Positions 9,402 through 17,753 of a stretch of 64,000 nucleotides of DNA are shown here, piece after piece. Made by a program: the position numbers and the translations under genes. Each line of letters starts with the position of its first letter. The stretch's first letter is position 1. Source of the DNA: Winogradskyella schleiferi (lineage in GTDB: Bacteria > Bacteroidota > Bacteroidia > Flavobacteriales > Flavobacteriaceae); NCBI RefSeq assembly GCF_013394655.1, contig NZ_CP053351.1, forward strand, positions 620,001 through 684,000. The letters run 5' to 3'. Below the pieces are notes generated by a model. The model had not been told where the DNA came from and did no database searches. It worked only from the letters and a program-made list of their open reading frames with translations.

Positions 9402-10973
9402 ATGAAAAAATTTACTTTTCTTTTTATGCTTTTAGCGATAACATTGGGTTACTCGCAATCACCAACGGATAACGCAACTGATCCACCTGCGAGAAATGCC
9501 GGTGATGTCATTTCTATATTCAGTGGTGAATACACTAATATTGCTGGTTCAGATTTCAATCCAAATTGGGGACAATCTGGCTTTGGAGTGGCTAATCCAA
9601 GTTTCGATCCAGGCACAGGTAACCTAGTTTTGGCATACCCAAACTTTAACTATCAAGGGGTGCAATTTGGATCTGCTCAAAATATTTCAGGTATGGAATT
9701 CTTGCATGTCGACATTTGGGTAAATGGAACATTCAACCCGAATGTTTATGTGATAAGTTCAGGAGCAGAGATTGCACACCCAATTACCAATACTGGAGCT
9801 GAAAGTTGGATAAGTGTTGATATTCCTGTTTCAGGAATTACAGGTGATACTAATTCAGCTATTCAATTCAAATTTGATAATGGTAATGGAACTACAGATG
9901 GTATTTATGTTGATAATTTATACTTCTGGAAAAGCCCAGTCGATCCGCTGACAGATGCTACTTTAAGTGACTTGCAGATTGACGGAACTACAATAATGGG
10001 TTTCGGGGCGTCTACCACTAATTATACTTATGAAGTAGCTTCAGGAACAACTGTGGTGCCAGAAATAACCACGGCAACAACATCTAATAGTAATGCTTCC
10101 GCTGTTATTACCCAAGCTACGGGTATTCCAGGTACGGCAACGGTTGTTGTTACTGCGGAAGATGGAACTACAACTGAAACCTACACGGTATCAATAGTTG
10201 CTACAGGACCTTCTACTGCTGCACCAACTCCACCTAATAGAACACCACAAAATGTAATATCTATTTTTAGTGATGCCTATACTGATATTGCTGTTGATAC
10301 ATACGATACACCATGGTGTCCAGGAACGACTTCTGAGATCATGATTGCAGGTGATGCAATAAAGCAAATTTCTGGACTTGGTTGTGAAGGCATCGAATTC
10401 GTGACTGGAAGATTTGATGCTAGTGGTTTTGACTTCTTCCACATGGATATCTTTACAGAATCAGATACTATGGACAAAAGTTTCAACATTAAATTTTCTG
10501 ACTGGCAAGGTGGGACTGGAGAGGTTGGTGCGTTAGAATATTCTGCAACAAATGCAAATATACTACCGGCAACTAACCCAGGTACATGGATTTCTATAGA
10601 ATTACCATTGTCGGCTTTTAACGTAATTAATGGTGTAGATGGAAGTGATTTAGTGCAATTTGTAATCACATCAGATTTAGGGACCGTTTATTATGATAAT
10701 CTTTATTTACATAATAACAACTTAAGCACAGAAGAATTTGCTTCGACGAATTTTAAAGTATATCCAAACCCAACTCAAACTAATTGGAATATTGAAAGTA
10801 ATACAACAATAACTTCAATTTCAGTTTATGATATTTTAGGTAAACGTGTTTCAACCTTAACTCCGAATACTAATGATATAGAGATTAGCACTGAAAATAT
10901 GCAATCTGGTATCTATTTCGCAAGAATAGAAGGTGCTAATGGTTCTAAAACTGTTAAGCTTATTAAAGAATAA
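9402..10973 (+). CDS. T9SS-secreted protein with duplicated putative glycan-binding module
   Basis: The 523-aa protein has a signal peptide (MKKFTFLFMLLAITLGYSQ) and a C-terminal T9SS sorting domain of about 80 residues (from VYPNPTQTNWNI to the end, containing SVYDILGKRV). Two related jellyroll-like modules lie at about residues 28-180 and 285-440. They start with the similar phrases DVISIFSGEYTNIA and NVISIFSDAYTDIA, and both end in a strand of the type YVDNLYFW or YYDNLYLH. Between them is a cadherin-like beta-sandwich (about 185-272, ATLSDLQIDG to TYTVSIVA). No catalytic motif was recognised. In this locus it most likely binds beta-glucan at the cell surface or after release. It has its own promoter upstream and a strong terminator downstream. 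Confidence 0.75.
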   Translation: MKKFTFLFMLLAITLGYSQSPTDNATDPPARNAGDVISIFSGEYTNIAGSDFNPNWGQSGFGVANPSFDPGTGNLVLAYPNFNYQGVQFGSAQNISGMEFLHVDIWVNGTFNPNVYVISSGAEIAHPITNTGAESWISVDIPVSGITGDTNSAIQFKFDNGNGTTDGIYVDNLYFWKSPVDPLTDATLSDLQIDGTTIMGFGASTTNYTYEVASGTTVVPEITTATTSNSNASAVITQATGIPGTATVVVTAEDGTTTETYTVSIVATGPSTAAPTPPNRTPQNVISIFSDAYTDIAVDTYDTPWCPGTTSEIMIAGDAIKQISGLGCEGIEFVTGRFDASGFDFFHMDIFTESDTMDKSFNIKFSDWQGGTGEVGALEYSATNANILPATNPGTWISIELPLSAFNVINGVDGSDLVQFVITSDLGTVYYDNLYLHNNNLSTEEFASTNFKVYPNPTQTNWNIESNTTITSISVYDILGKRVSTLTPNTNDIEISTENMQSGIYFARIEGANGSKTVKLIKE

Positions 10974-11397
10974 AATTTAATAGCAAGAGTCAATCTTTAT
11001 GAAAAAGCGTGTTTATAATATTTAAACACGCTTTTTTTATTAATGAATATAGGATGTTGTAAATTGGTGGTTGAATTAGAAATAAACATTAAAATAAACG
11101 ATTAAATCCGTTTCCTTACCCAAGTTGTTTCTTTATGAAATAGAACATCAACTAAAGCGATGCCTAATTTTATATATTAAAGGTGAACTTTTTGTATATG
11201 TTTGCGTAAAGGGAACCTGTAAAATGCAACTTACAGATAAAAAAAAACGCTTTAGAATAAATCTTGAAGTAATTCAATTAATTAATAACGTATTTTCAAA
11301 AAGAGTATATTTGAAACTACCTTTTATTCTGATTCCGTATAAATTTTTTGCGAATTGAAAAAGTTTAAACGAGCTCAGAATTTAAAATAGAACGACT
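10974..11397 (+). other. Intergenic region before the LacI gene
   Basis: After the terminator at 11002-11038 there are about 360 nt without a convincing gene. A possible -7 element TATATTTG lies at 11306-11313, 84 nt before the LacI start, but no TTG is well placed upstream of it. A second TATGTTTG is at 11197-11204. A 77-codon open frame at 11125-11358 has no family features and is judged to be chance. Confidence 0.5.
11002..11038 (+). terminator. Strong Rho-independent terminator
   Basis: A perfect 14-bp inverted repeat (11002-11015 with 11023-11036) with a 7-nt loop ends in a T run, 28 nt after the stop codon of the secreted binding protein. The core is AGCGTGTTTA and its complement. Confidence 0.85.
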
Positions 11398-12402
11398 ATG
11401 ACAACACTAAAAGAATTATCAAAGCTATTAAACCTCTCTATTTCGACAGTGTCAAAAGCATTAAACGATAGTCATGAGATTAGTGACAATACTAAAAAAC
11501 GTGTGAATGAGTTGGCAGAAAAGCTCAACTATAAACCCAATAGAATAGCACAACAGCTTAAAACCAATAAATCTAAAACGATTGGTGTTATTCTCCCAAC
11601 GGTTACCAATCCATTCTTTGCTGAGGTACTACATGGAATTGAAATGGCGGCAACAAACAGTGATTACGACATTATTGTTTGCCTTTCAAATGAAACCTTG
11701 CATAAAGAAAAACGAAGCCTAGAGTTATTATCTAATGGAAGTGTTGACGGTTTCATAATGGCAGTAGCAAGGGAAAGTCAAGTAAAAAAAGAAACCGACC
11801 ATATAAAGTTTGCCATAAAAAGCAAACTACCCGTTTTAATGTTCGATCGCGTAGTCAATGATATTGAATGTAATAAAGTGATTGTAGATGATTTTCAGTC
11901 CGTTTATGAAGCTACAGAGCATCTCATAGTAAATGAAAAAAGAAAGAATATTTTATTAGTCAGTAATATTGAAGAATTGAGCGTTGGCAAACTAAGAATT
12001 GAAGGGTATTCCAAAGCGTTGAAGAATCATAAATTAAAACCTAAAATTCTAAAATTGGATAATGCAATTGATGTCGAAGTTGAAAGTAAAATATACAATT
12101 ATTTAAGGGAAAATAAATCCATAGATGCCATTTTGTCCATAGATCACCTTACGGGAATTGTAGCGATAAACATGGCGAAAAAATTAGGTAAAAACATTCC
12201 TAAAGATTTATCAGTAGTTGGCTTTGGCTATGAACATACACAACTATTATCGAGTCCTAAAATCTCAATTATTCACCAAAAAGCACATAAAATAGGTGAA
12301 ATGTCCACCAAATTATTGATTGATAATATTATGGATGAAGATCTAGAGTTGCAGACGATTGTTGTGCCTAGTGAGCTAAAATTGAGTGAGTCTGTCAAGT
12401 AA
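11398..12402 (+). CDS. LacI-family transcriptional regulator
   Basis: The 334-aa protein starts with a classical LacI helix-turn-helix (residues 1-50: TLKELSKLLNLSISTVSKALN, then the hinge helix KPNRIAQQLKTNKSK). A periplasmic-binding-protein-like effector domain follows (TIGVILPTVTNPFFAEVLHGIE through FDRVV, SIDHLTGIVAINMA and SVVGFGYE). LacI proteins repress or activate sugar genes and respond to a sugar or sugar phosphate. Its place at the end of the glucan locus makes it the probable regulator of the GH16-GH17 genes, although it is transcribed separately after a 424-nt gap. LacI regulation differs from the hybrid two-component or SusR systems of many gut Bacteroides loci. Confidence 0.92.
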   Translation: MTTLKELSKLLNLSISTVSKALNDSHEISDNTKKRVNELAEKLNYKPNRIAQQLKTNKSKTIGVILPTVTNPFFAEVLHGIEMAATNSDYDIIVCLSNETLHKEKRSLELLSNGSVDGFIMAVARESQVKKETDHIKFAIKSKLPVLMFDRVVNDIECNKVIVDDFQSVYEATEHLIVNEKRKNILLVSNIEELSVGKLRIEGYSKALKNHKLKPKILKLDNAIDVEVESKIYNYLRENKSIDAILSIDHLTGIVAINMAKKLGKNIPKDLSVVGFGYEHTQLLSSPKISIIHQKAHKIGEMSTKLLIDNIMDEDLELQTIVVPSELKLSESVK

Positions 12403-12418
12403 ATCTCAAAATTAAGCA

Positions 12419-12452
12419 TAAAAAAAAGCCTGATTTTCATCAGACTTTTTCT
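12419..12452. terminator. Bidirectional terminator between convergent genes
   Basis: A 12-bp stem with one mismatch (12423-12434 with 12439-12450) and a TTTC loop has an A run on the left and a T run on the right. It lies between the convergent LacI gene and the 140-aa lipoprotein gene and can serve both strands. Confidence 0.75.
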
Positions 12453-12472
12453 ACATTTTATAATCTTAGTTA

Positions 12473-12895
12473 TTACAAACCTTTAACTTTGTTAGCTGCA
12501 TCATTTCCTGCTTTCTTAACATCGTCAACAGCTTTGTCAGCAGCATCCTTAGCGTTATTTCCAACGTCTTTCGCTTTCTCAACAGCATTATTTGCGGCAT
12601 CTTTCACATCGTTGGCAGCGTTTTCAACGCCATCTACAGCATTATCAACAGCATCACCTGTGGCATTCTTTGCATCCTCAACAGCATCTTCTGATGCTTC
12701 CATAGCATCATCAACTGCATTTTCTAAATTTTCTGCAGCATCTTCAACTGCATCACCGGCTTCTTCCAAAGCATCTTCAGAAGCGTCAGCAGCATTTTCC
12801 ATAGCATCTTCTGTCTTGTCTGCGGTCTCTCTACAGGATGTAAATGATAATCCCATTACAGCAACAAGTGCTAAACTTAATACAACTCTTTTCAT
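12473..12895 (-). CDS. Ala/Asp-rich repetitive lipoprotein (LEA/apolipoprotein-like helix)
   Basis: The 140-aa protein has a lipoprotein signal ending in SFTSC (C21). The mature part is almost entirely A, D, E, N, K and V in a degenerate short repeat of the type DAVEDAAENLENA, with no Pro, Trp or Tyr. It should form one long amphipathic helix with a hydrophobic Ala/Val face. Acidic residues dominate the first half and Lys/Asp pairs the second half. Similar sequences are seen in LEA group 3 and in small stress-related lipoproteins. A role in protecting or spacing the envelope is only an inference. The gene is monocistronic and ends at a shared terminator. The opposite strand is open over the same stretch because of the codon composition. 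Confidence 0.8.
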   Translation of the reverse strand: MKRVVLSLALVAVMGLSFTSCRETADKTEDAMENAADASEDALEEAGDAVEDAAENLENAVDDAMEASEDAVEDAKNATGDAVDNAVDGVENAANDVKDAANNAVEKAKDVGNNAKDAADKAVDDVKKAGNDAANKVKGL

Positions 12896-13102
12896 TTTAA
12901 TAGTTTTAGTGTTAATTTTTGTTAATGCACGAAAATAGTAATTTCAATGAAATTTTAACATAATTTATGCATTTATTCGTCGCACATCTCTGCTATATAC
13001 GTTTTTATAGAGCGGTTTGGACTATATGTATATACATTTATTTCATTTTTTAATTGTTATATTGAAATTATCTTTACCAAGATTAACTTTAAATTAAATT
13101 AA

Positions 13103-14425
13103 ATGATATTCCTTAAACCCAAGTATAAAAATCTATTCCTAGTATTGATGGTAAGCTTTTCGAGTTGGAGTTTTTCCCAAAACGATAAAGCAGAACGAAA
13201 GATTTTAAAAGCCGTAGATAAGTATTCTGAAAGCGCCATTGAACTGATCAAAAAATCAGTTAACATCAATAGTGGTACCATGAATTTTGAGGGTGTTCAG
13301 GAAGTTGGAGGCTTGTTTAAAAAAGAGCTCGATAAATTGGGTTTTGAAACCAAATTGACAAATGGTGAAGCTTATGGCAGGGCAGGCCATTTAATTGCCA
13401 AAAGAAAGGGAAGAAAAGGTCCAAAATTTTTATTGATAGGTCATTTGGATACGGTTTTTGAGCTCGGAAGCCCATTACAGGAATACACCATGCAGAATGA
13501 TTCCATTATGAAAGGGCCTGGCGTTGCTGATATGAAAGGTGGTGATGTCATCATTATTTTAGCGATGCAAGCGTTAAACGACGCAGGACTTTTAGATGAG
13601 ATGTCCATTGAAATCGTAATGACTGGTGATGAAGAAAAAAGTGGCAGACCGTTAGAGTTATCAAAAAAAGATTTAATTGATGCGGCAAAACGTTCAGATA
13701 TTGCTTTAGGTTTTGAAAATGGTGATAACAATCCAAAAACGATTGTGGTTTCTCGACGAGGTTCAACAGATTGGGTATTGAAAGTGACAGGAAATCCTGC
13801 ACATTCCTCTCAAATATTTACTGAAGATATTGGCGTAGGCGCCATTTATGAAACCTCGAGAATATTAAACGAATTCTACTTACAACTGGCGAAAGAAAAT
13901 GATTTAACTTTTAATCCTGGATTTATTATTGGAGGCACAACTTTAAAACCAGACGAAGATGGAACTGGTGGACACGCTATTGGAAAAACTAACGTCGTAT
14001 CACAAGAGACCATTGTTCGTGGTGATTTAAGAGCGGTGTCATTAAATCAGTTGACTAAGGCAAAGGAGATAATGAAAAAGATTGTTTCAGAAAATTACCC
14101 AAAAACAAAAGCAGAACTTACGTTTTCATCAGGCGGTTATCCACCTTTATCATTATCAGAAGGCAATACAAAATTATTAGGTTATTACAATACGGTAAGC
14201 GAAGATTTAGGTTTTGGTGCGGTAACTGCTGTAAACCCTAGAAATGCTGGCGCTGCGGATATTTCATTTACTTCAGAATATGTGGAAATGGCGATAGACG
14301 GTTTAGGACTCACAGGTGGTGGTGGAGATCACACCATTAATGAATCGGGAAACCTGAATACTGTGGCAACGCAAGCCAAAATCACCGCAGTTTTAATGTA
14401 TAGATTAGTGAATTCAAAATTATAA
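13103..14425 (+). CDS. Secreted M20-family zinc metallopeptidase
   Basis: The 440-aa protein has a signal peptide (about residues 1-25, ending FSQ). It shows the M20 zinc-site motifs in order: IGHLDTV (H114, D116), GPGVADMKGG (D143), MTGDEEKSG (the general base and metal-ligand glutamates E177/E178) and a C-terminal GGGGDHTINESG with the last histidine. A dimerisation domain sits between (about 215-330, with VTGNPAHSSQ). M20 enzymes are aminopeptidases, carboxypeptidases or dipeptidases such as glutamate carboxypeptidase. This one would act in the periplasm. Its stop codon directly abuts the ATG of the S51-like gene, so the two are cotranscribed and may act on the same peptides. Confidence 0.88.
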   Translation: MIFLKPKYKNLFLVLMVSFSSWSFSQNDKAERKILKAVDKYSESAIELIKKSVNINSGTMNFEGVQEVGGLFKKELDKLGFETKLTNGEAYGRAGHLIAKRKGRKGPKFLLIGHLDTVFELGSPLQEYTMQNDSIMKGPGVADMKGGDVIIILAMQALNDAGLLDEMSIEIVMTGDEEKSGRPLELSKKDLIDAAKRSDIALGFENGDNNPKTIVVSRRGSTDWVLKVTGNPAHSSQIFTEDIGVGAIYETSRILNEFYLQLAKENDLTFNPGFIIGGTTLKPDEDGTGGHAIGKTNVVSQETIVRGDLRAVSLNQLTKAKEIMKKIVSENYPKTKAELTFSSGGYPPLSLSEGNTKLLGYYNTVSEDLGFGAVTAVNPRNAGAADISFTSEYVEMAIDGLGLTGGGGDHTINESGNLNTVATQAKITAVLMYRLVNSKL

Positions 14426-15721
14426 ATGTTCAACAGGAATATGAAAAGAATTACCTTATTAGGCTTACTGAGTTTGCAAATCTGTTTTGCTCAAAACTAT
14501 ACAGAATATCAAACGGGAAGCACAACAGATATTTCAACTGACCACCAGCAAGGTGTTTGTTTAATGGGTGGAGCTACAGAACAGCATGATGCCATGATTT
14601 GGTTTTTAAATAAAGCCAGTGGAGGTGATGTCGTTGTTCTTAGAACATCAGGAAGCGATGGTTATAACGATTATTTCTATACGGATTTGGGCGTAACGGT
14701 CAATTCGGTAACCACTTTTGTGATTCATAATTCTGCTGGAGCTAATGATCCTTATGTTCTTGAGAAAGTGGCCAATGCGGAAGCGATATGGTTTGCAGGC
14801 GGCGATCAGTACGACTATGTCAGTTATTTTAAGGATATTGCCATGGAAGATGCCCTTAACAATTATGTGAATTCTAAACAAGGCGTTATTGGAGGAACTA
14901 GCGCAGGATTAGCAATTTTAGGCGGTTCTTATTTTACAGCACAAAATGGAACCGTAACAAATGCACAGGCTTTAAACGACCCTTATCATTCAAGAATGAC
15001 GCTTGGTTATAATGATTTTTTGAGTATTCCCTATTTGAATAATGTCATCACGGATTCACATTACGATGATCCAGATAGAAGAGCAAGACATAGCGTTATG
15101 TTAGCCAGAATAGCAACAGATAATACAACACGTTCGTTCGGAATTGCTTGCAATGAATACACAGCAGTTTGCGTTGAGCCAGATGGAAAAGCCTATGTTT
15201 ATGGTGAATATCCAGCATATGATGAGTTTGCGTATTTCTTACAAGCCAATTGTGCCTCAGATTTTCAACCAGAAACTTGTGTTTCAGGTTCGCCCTTAAC
15301 TTGGGATAGAAATGGAGAAGCTATCAAAGTTTACAAAGTTCCAGGAACAGAAAGTGGCGTTAATTATTTCGATTTGTCCGATTGGGAAACAGGCAGTGGT
15401 GGTGATTGGAGAGATTGGTCTATTGATAACGGTGTTTTTACTTCAGTTGAAAGTATAAACCCTGAATGTTCATCATTAACTGTTACGGAGAATAGCTTAT
15501 CGAAAATTCGTTTTTTTCCAAATCCATTTGTTGAAAGCATTCAGATTGAATCTGAAGTAGCGTTTAATTCTGTTCATCTCATGGATGTTTTAGGAAATTC
15601 AATTTCTGTGAAATTACAATCGGATAATACAATCAATATGTCTTCATTGAGTACTGGAGTCTATTTTTTACGTTTGAAAAGTGATATGATGATTCAGGTT
15701 TTTAGCCTAGTTAAGAAATAG
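14426..15721 (+). CDS. Cyanophycinase-like (peptidase S51) protein with T9SS domain
   Basis: The 431-aa protein has a signal peptide, an S51/cyanophycinase-like catalytic domain and a C-terminal T9SS sorting domain (about 355-431, FFPNPFVESIQIES to the end). The nucleophile elbow is IGGTSAGLAIL (S159). It is preceded by FAGGDQYDYV, which also fits the family, and followed by DSHYDDPDRRARH. Cyanophycinases release beta-Asp-Arg dipeptides; relatives are Asp-specific dipeptidases. An ATG at 14441 gives a more usual signal peptide (MKRITLLGLLSLQICFAQ) and may be the true start. The first ATG follows the M20 stop codon without a gap. The pair suggests extracellular cutting of Asp-rich peptides followed by periplasmic M20 cleavage, which is an inference. 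Confidence 0.82.
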   Translation: MFNRNMKRITLLGLLSLQICFAQNYTEYQTGSTTDISTDHQQGVCLMGGATEQHDAMIWFLNKASGGDVVVLRTSGSDGYNDYFYTDLGVTVNSVTTFVIHNSAGANDPYVLEKVANAEAIWFAGGDQYDYVSYFKDIAMEDALNNYVNSKQGVIGGTSAGLAILGGSYFTAQNGTVTNAQALNDPYHSRMTLGYNDFLSIPYLNNVITDSHYDDPDRRARHSVMLARIATDNTTRSFGIACNEYTAVCVEPDGKAYVYGEYPAYDEFAYFLQANCASDFQPETCVSGSPLTWDRNGEAIKVYKVPGTESGVNYFDLSDWETGSGGDWRDWSIDNGVFTSVESINPECSSLTVTENSLSKIRFFPNPFVESIQIESEVAFNSVHLMDVLGNSISVKLQSDNTINMSSLSTGVYFLRLKSDMMIQVFSLVKK

Positions 15722-15748
15722 AAAAGTAATGTTGAAATTATTTTAAAA

Positions 15749-16351
15749 ATGGACTTATTTAATTCAGAAATAGGATCTAACCTTTTACCGTTTGATGGCG
15801 AAGTAAACTATTATGGTCCGATAATGTCTATTGAAAGAGCACAAGATTATTACGAGAAATTACTGCAAGACATCAATTGGGAAAACGATAAAGCCATCAT
15901 TTTCGGGAAACTGATCATCACAAAACGAAAAGTAGCTTGGTATGGTGATCAGCCATTTGATTACACGTATTCGAAAACTACAAAATCTGCTTTACCCTGG
16001 AATAAGGAGCTTCTGGAACTCAAAGAACTGGTAGAACAAAAATCAGATGAAACATTTAATTCATGTTTACTCAATTTATACAATAGTGGAGAAGAAGGTA
16101 TGTCTTGGCATAGTGATGGCGAAAAGGATTTGAAAAAAAATGGAGCCATTGCTTCCTTGAGTTTTGGAGCCGAACGAAAATTTTCCTTTAAACATAGAGA
16201 TACCAAGCAAAATGTTTCTGTTTTACTAGAAAGAGGAAGTTTATTGGTTATGAAAGCAGAAACACAAGCTCATTGGCTACATCGTTTGCCACCCACCAAA
16301 AAAGTGAACACACCTAGAATAAATTTAACGTTTCGAACAATAGCATCTTAA
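15749..16351 (+). CDS. AlkB-like 2-oxoglutarate/Fe(II) dioxygenase
   Basis: The 200-aa protein has the double-stranded beta-helix of AlkB repair enzymes. The iron-binding HxD is in MSWHSDGE (H121, D123). The distal His is probably in HWLHRLP, and the 2-oxoglutarate-binding arginines are in the terminal PRINLTFR. FNSCLLNLYNSG before the HxD is also typical of the ALKBH2/3-like group. These enzymes remove alkyl lesions such as 1-methyladenine and 3-methylcytosine from DNA or RNA. It starts 27 nt after the S51-like gene and converges with waaA 38 nt downstream. It lacks any export signal, as expected for a cytoplasmic repair enzyme. Confidence 0.9.
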   Translation: MDLFNSEIGSNLLPFDGEVNYYGPIMSIERAQDYYEKLLQDINWENDKAIIFGKLIITKRKVAWYGDQPFDYTYSKTTKSALPWNKELLELKELVEQKSDETFNSCLLNLYNSGEEGMSWHSDGEKDLKKNGAIASLSFGAERKFSFKHRDTKQNVSVLLERGSLLVMKAETQAHWLHRLPPTKKVNTPRINLTFRTIAS

Positions 16352-16389
16352 CTTAAGGAACGCTTGGTTCTTCATTTTTAATTAAAAAA

Positions 16390-17634
16390 CTATACTTTTA
16401 TATAATCCAAAATCTTAAGAACGGCTCCTGTATTGGATTCAATAAATGATTTAGTTACCTCGCCTTGTTGTTTTCTTAAAACTTCGTCTTTAATAAATGC
16501 CTGTAAAGTTGAATTAACAGCTGATGAACTCGCCAAACTAGTAACGCCACCTAATTCAATAAGCGACTTAGCTTCAGGAAATTTTCCATAGTTTTTTCCA
16601 ATCAAAATCGGAACACCAAAAACGGCAGGTTCTAATATATTATGCAATCCAGTTGAACCAGCTGCGCCACCAACATAAGCAATATCAGCATAACTATAAA
16701 CTTTACTTAAATAACCAATGGTGTCCAAGATAAACACCTTATAAGTTGATAAGTTTTCATTTCTAGTTAATTCCGAATAACAAATAGTTTTTTCGTTCAA
16801 TTGCGATTTAAGCGAAGTCACATAATTCGATTTTATGTTGTGTGGTGCAATCACAAATTTTACATCAGGATTTGAATTGGTATTAATAAAATCAAGATAT
16901 AATTTATCATCCTCTGGCCAAGTGCTTCCGAAGACCACACATAACTTTTGGTCTTTAAATTTTTCAATAAAAGAGACAGAATTATCAATTTTTAATTGAT
17001 TTGAAACCCGATCAAATCGTGTGTCACCCGAAACGGAAACCGAATTGTAATTGACGCTTTCAAGTAAATTTTTAGAGTTGTCATCTTGTGTAAAAATATG
17101 ATTGAAGCCAAACAAAGCCGACTTTGCATAGCTTCCATACCAATTAAAAAAAGCTTGGTCTTTTCTAAAAACGGCCGAAATCAAAATCGCTTTTAAATCA
17201 CGTTTTTTTATTTCATGTAAAAAATTTGGCCAAATTTCATATTTCACAAACAGAATATAATCTGGATTCACAAGATCTAGAAACTGTTTGGCATTTGATG
17301 ATGTATCCAAAGGAAGGTAAACTACAACATCGGCGATTTTCGCGTTTTTCCGAACCTCATAACCAGAAGGTGAAAAAAAGGAAAGCACCACTTTATGTTC
17401 AGGATGCTTAATTTTTAAGGCTTCAAAAACAGGTAAGCCTTGCTCATATTCGCCCAAAGACGCGCAATGGAACCAAAAGGTTTTATCATTTGGATTAATG
17501 GTATTTTCAAGTTTTGAAAAAGTGTTTTTTCTGCCTACGACGCCTTGCTTCAATTTAGAATTGAATAAAGCCACAATTTTTATAACAAAACTGGCGATGT
17601 AAATTCCTATGGAATAGAGTCCTTTCAAAAACAA
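16390..17634 (-). CDS. waaA: 3-deoxy-D-manno-octulosonic acid (Kdo) transferase
   Basis: The 414-aa protein is a GT-B glycosyltransferase of the WaaA/KdtA family, which adds Kdo from CMP-Kdo to lipid A precursor at the inner membrane. It has an N-terminal hydrophobic anchor (about residues 5-25). The motif FWFHCASLGEYEQG contains the proposed catalytic base E62, and KYEIWPNFLHE and VFGSTWPEDD follow. The nucleotide-binding half carries YVGGAAGSTGLHNILEPA, the usual C-terminal signature with a conserved Glu. Length matches the family (about 420 aa). It is transcribed alone and divergently from the DegT aminotransferase gene. Confidence 0.93.
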   Translation of the reverse strand: MFLKGLYSIGIYIASFVIKIVALFNSKLKQGVVGRKNTFSKLENTINPNDKTFWFHCASLGEYEQGLPVFEALKIKHPEHKVVLSFFSPSGYEVRKNAKIADVVVYLPLDTSSNAKQFLDLVNPDYILFVKYEIWPNFLHEIKKRDLKAILISAVFRKDQAFFNWYGSYAKSALFGFNHIFTQDDNSKNLLESVNYNSVSVSGDTRFDRVSNQLKIDNSVSFIEKFKDQKLCVVFGSTWPEDDKLYLDFINTNSNPDVKFVIAPHNIKSNYVTSLKSQLNEKTICYSELTRNENLSTYKVFILDTIGYLSKVYSYADIAYVGGAAGSTGLHNILEPAVFGVPILIGKNYGKFPEAKSLIELGGVTSLASSSAVNSTLQAFIKDEVLRKQQGEVTKSFIESNTGAVLKILDYIKV

Positions 17635-17753
17635 AGATTTGTGCTAAAATACAGTTCTTTCAATTAATTGTATTGTCCTAGCCATTACAATTTCGTATTT
17701 TCGCTACAGTTGAAAGTTTAATTAAATAGATTCCCATTTTAATGGGCATTACG

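Noticed and set aside
10277..10669. 130-codon open frame opposite the secreted binding protein
   Set aside because: Lies wholly within a clear T9SS protein gene on the other strand; composition is a shadow of it.
11125..11358. 77-codon open frame before the LacI gene
   Set aside because: Hydrophobic and aromatic composition looks random, and it contains promoter-like motifs; no conserved motif.
12489..12938. 149-codon open frame opposite the Ala/Asp-rich lipoprotein
   Set aside because: The open frame follows from the GCN/GAN codon content of the real gene; it is a low-complexity Ser/Ala string without a family motif.
16352..16389. Terminator between the AlkB-like gene and waaA
   Set aside because: A weak stem (AAGGAAC/GGTTCTT) has a mismatch and a wobble pair, too poor to call.
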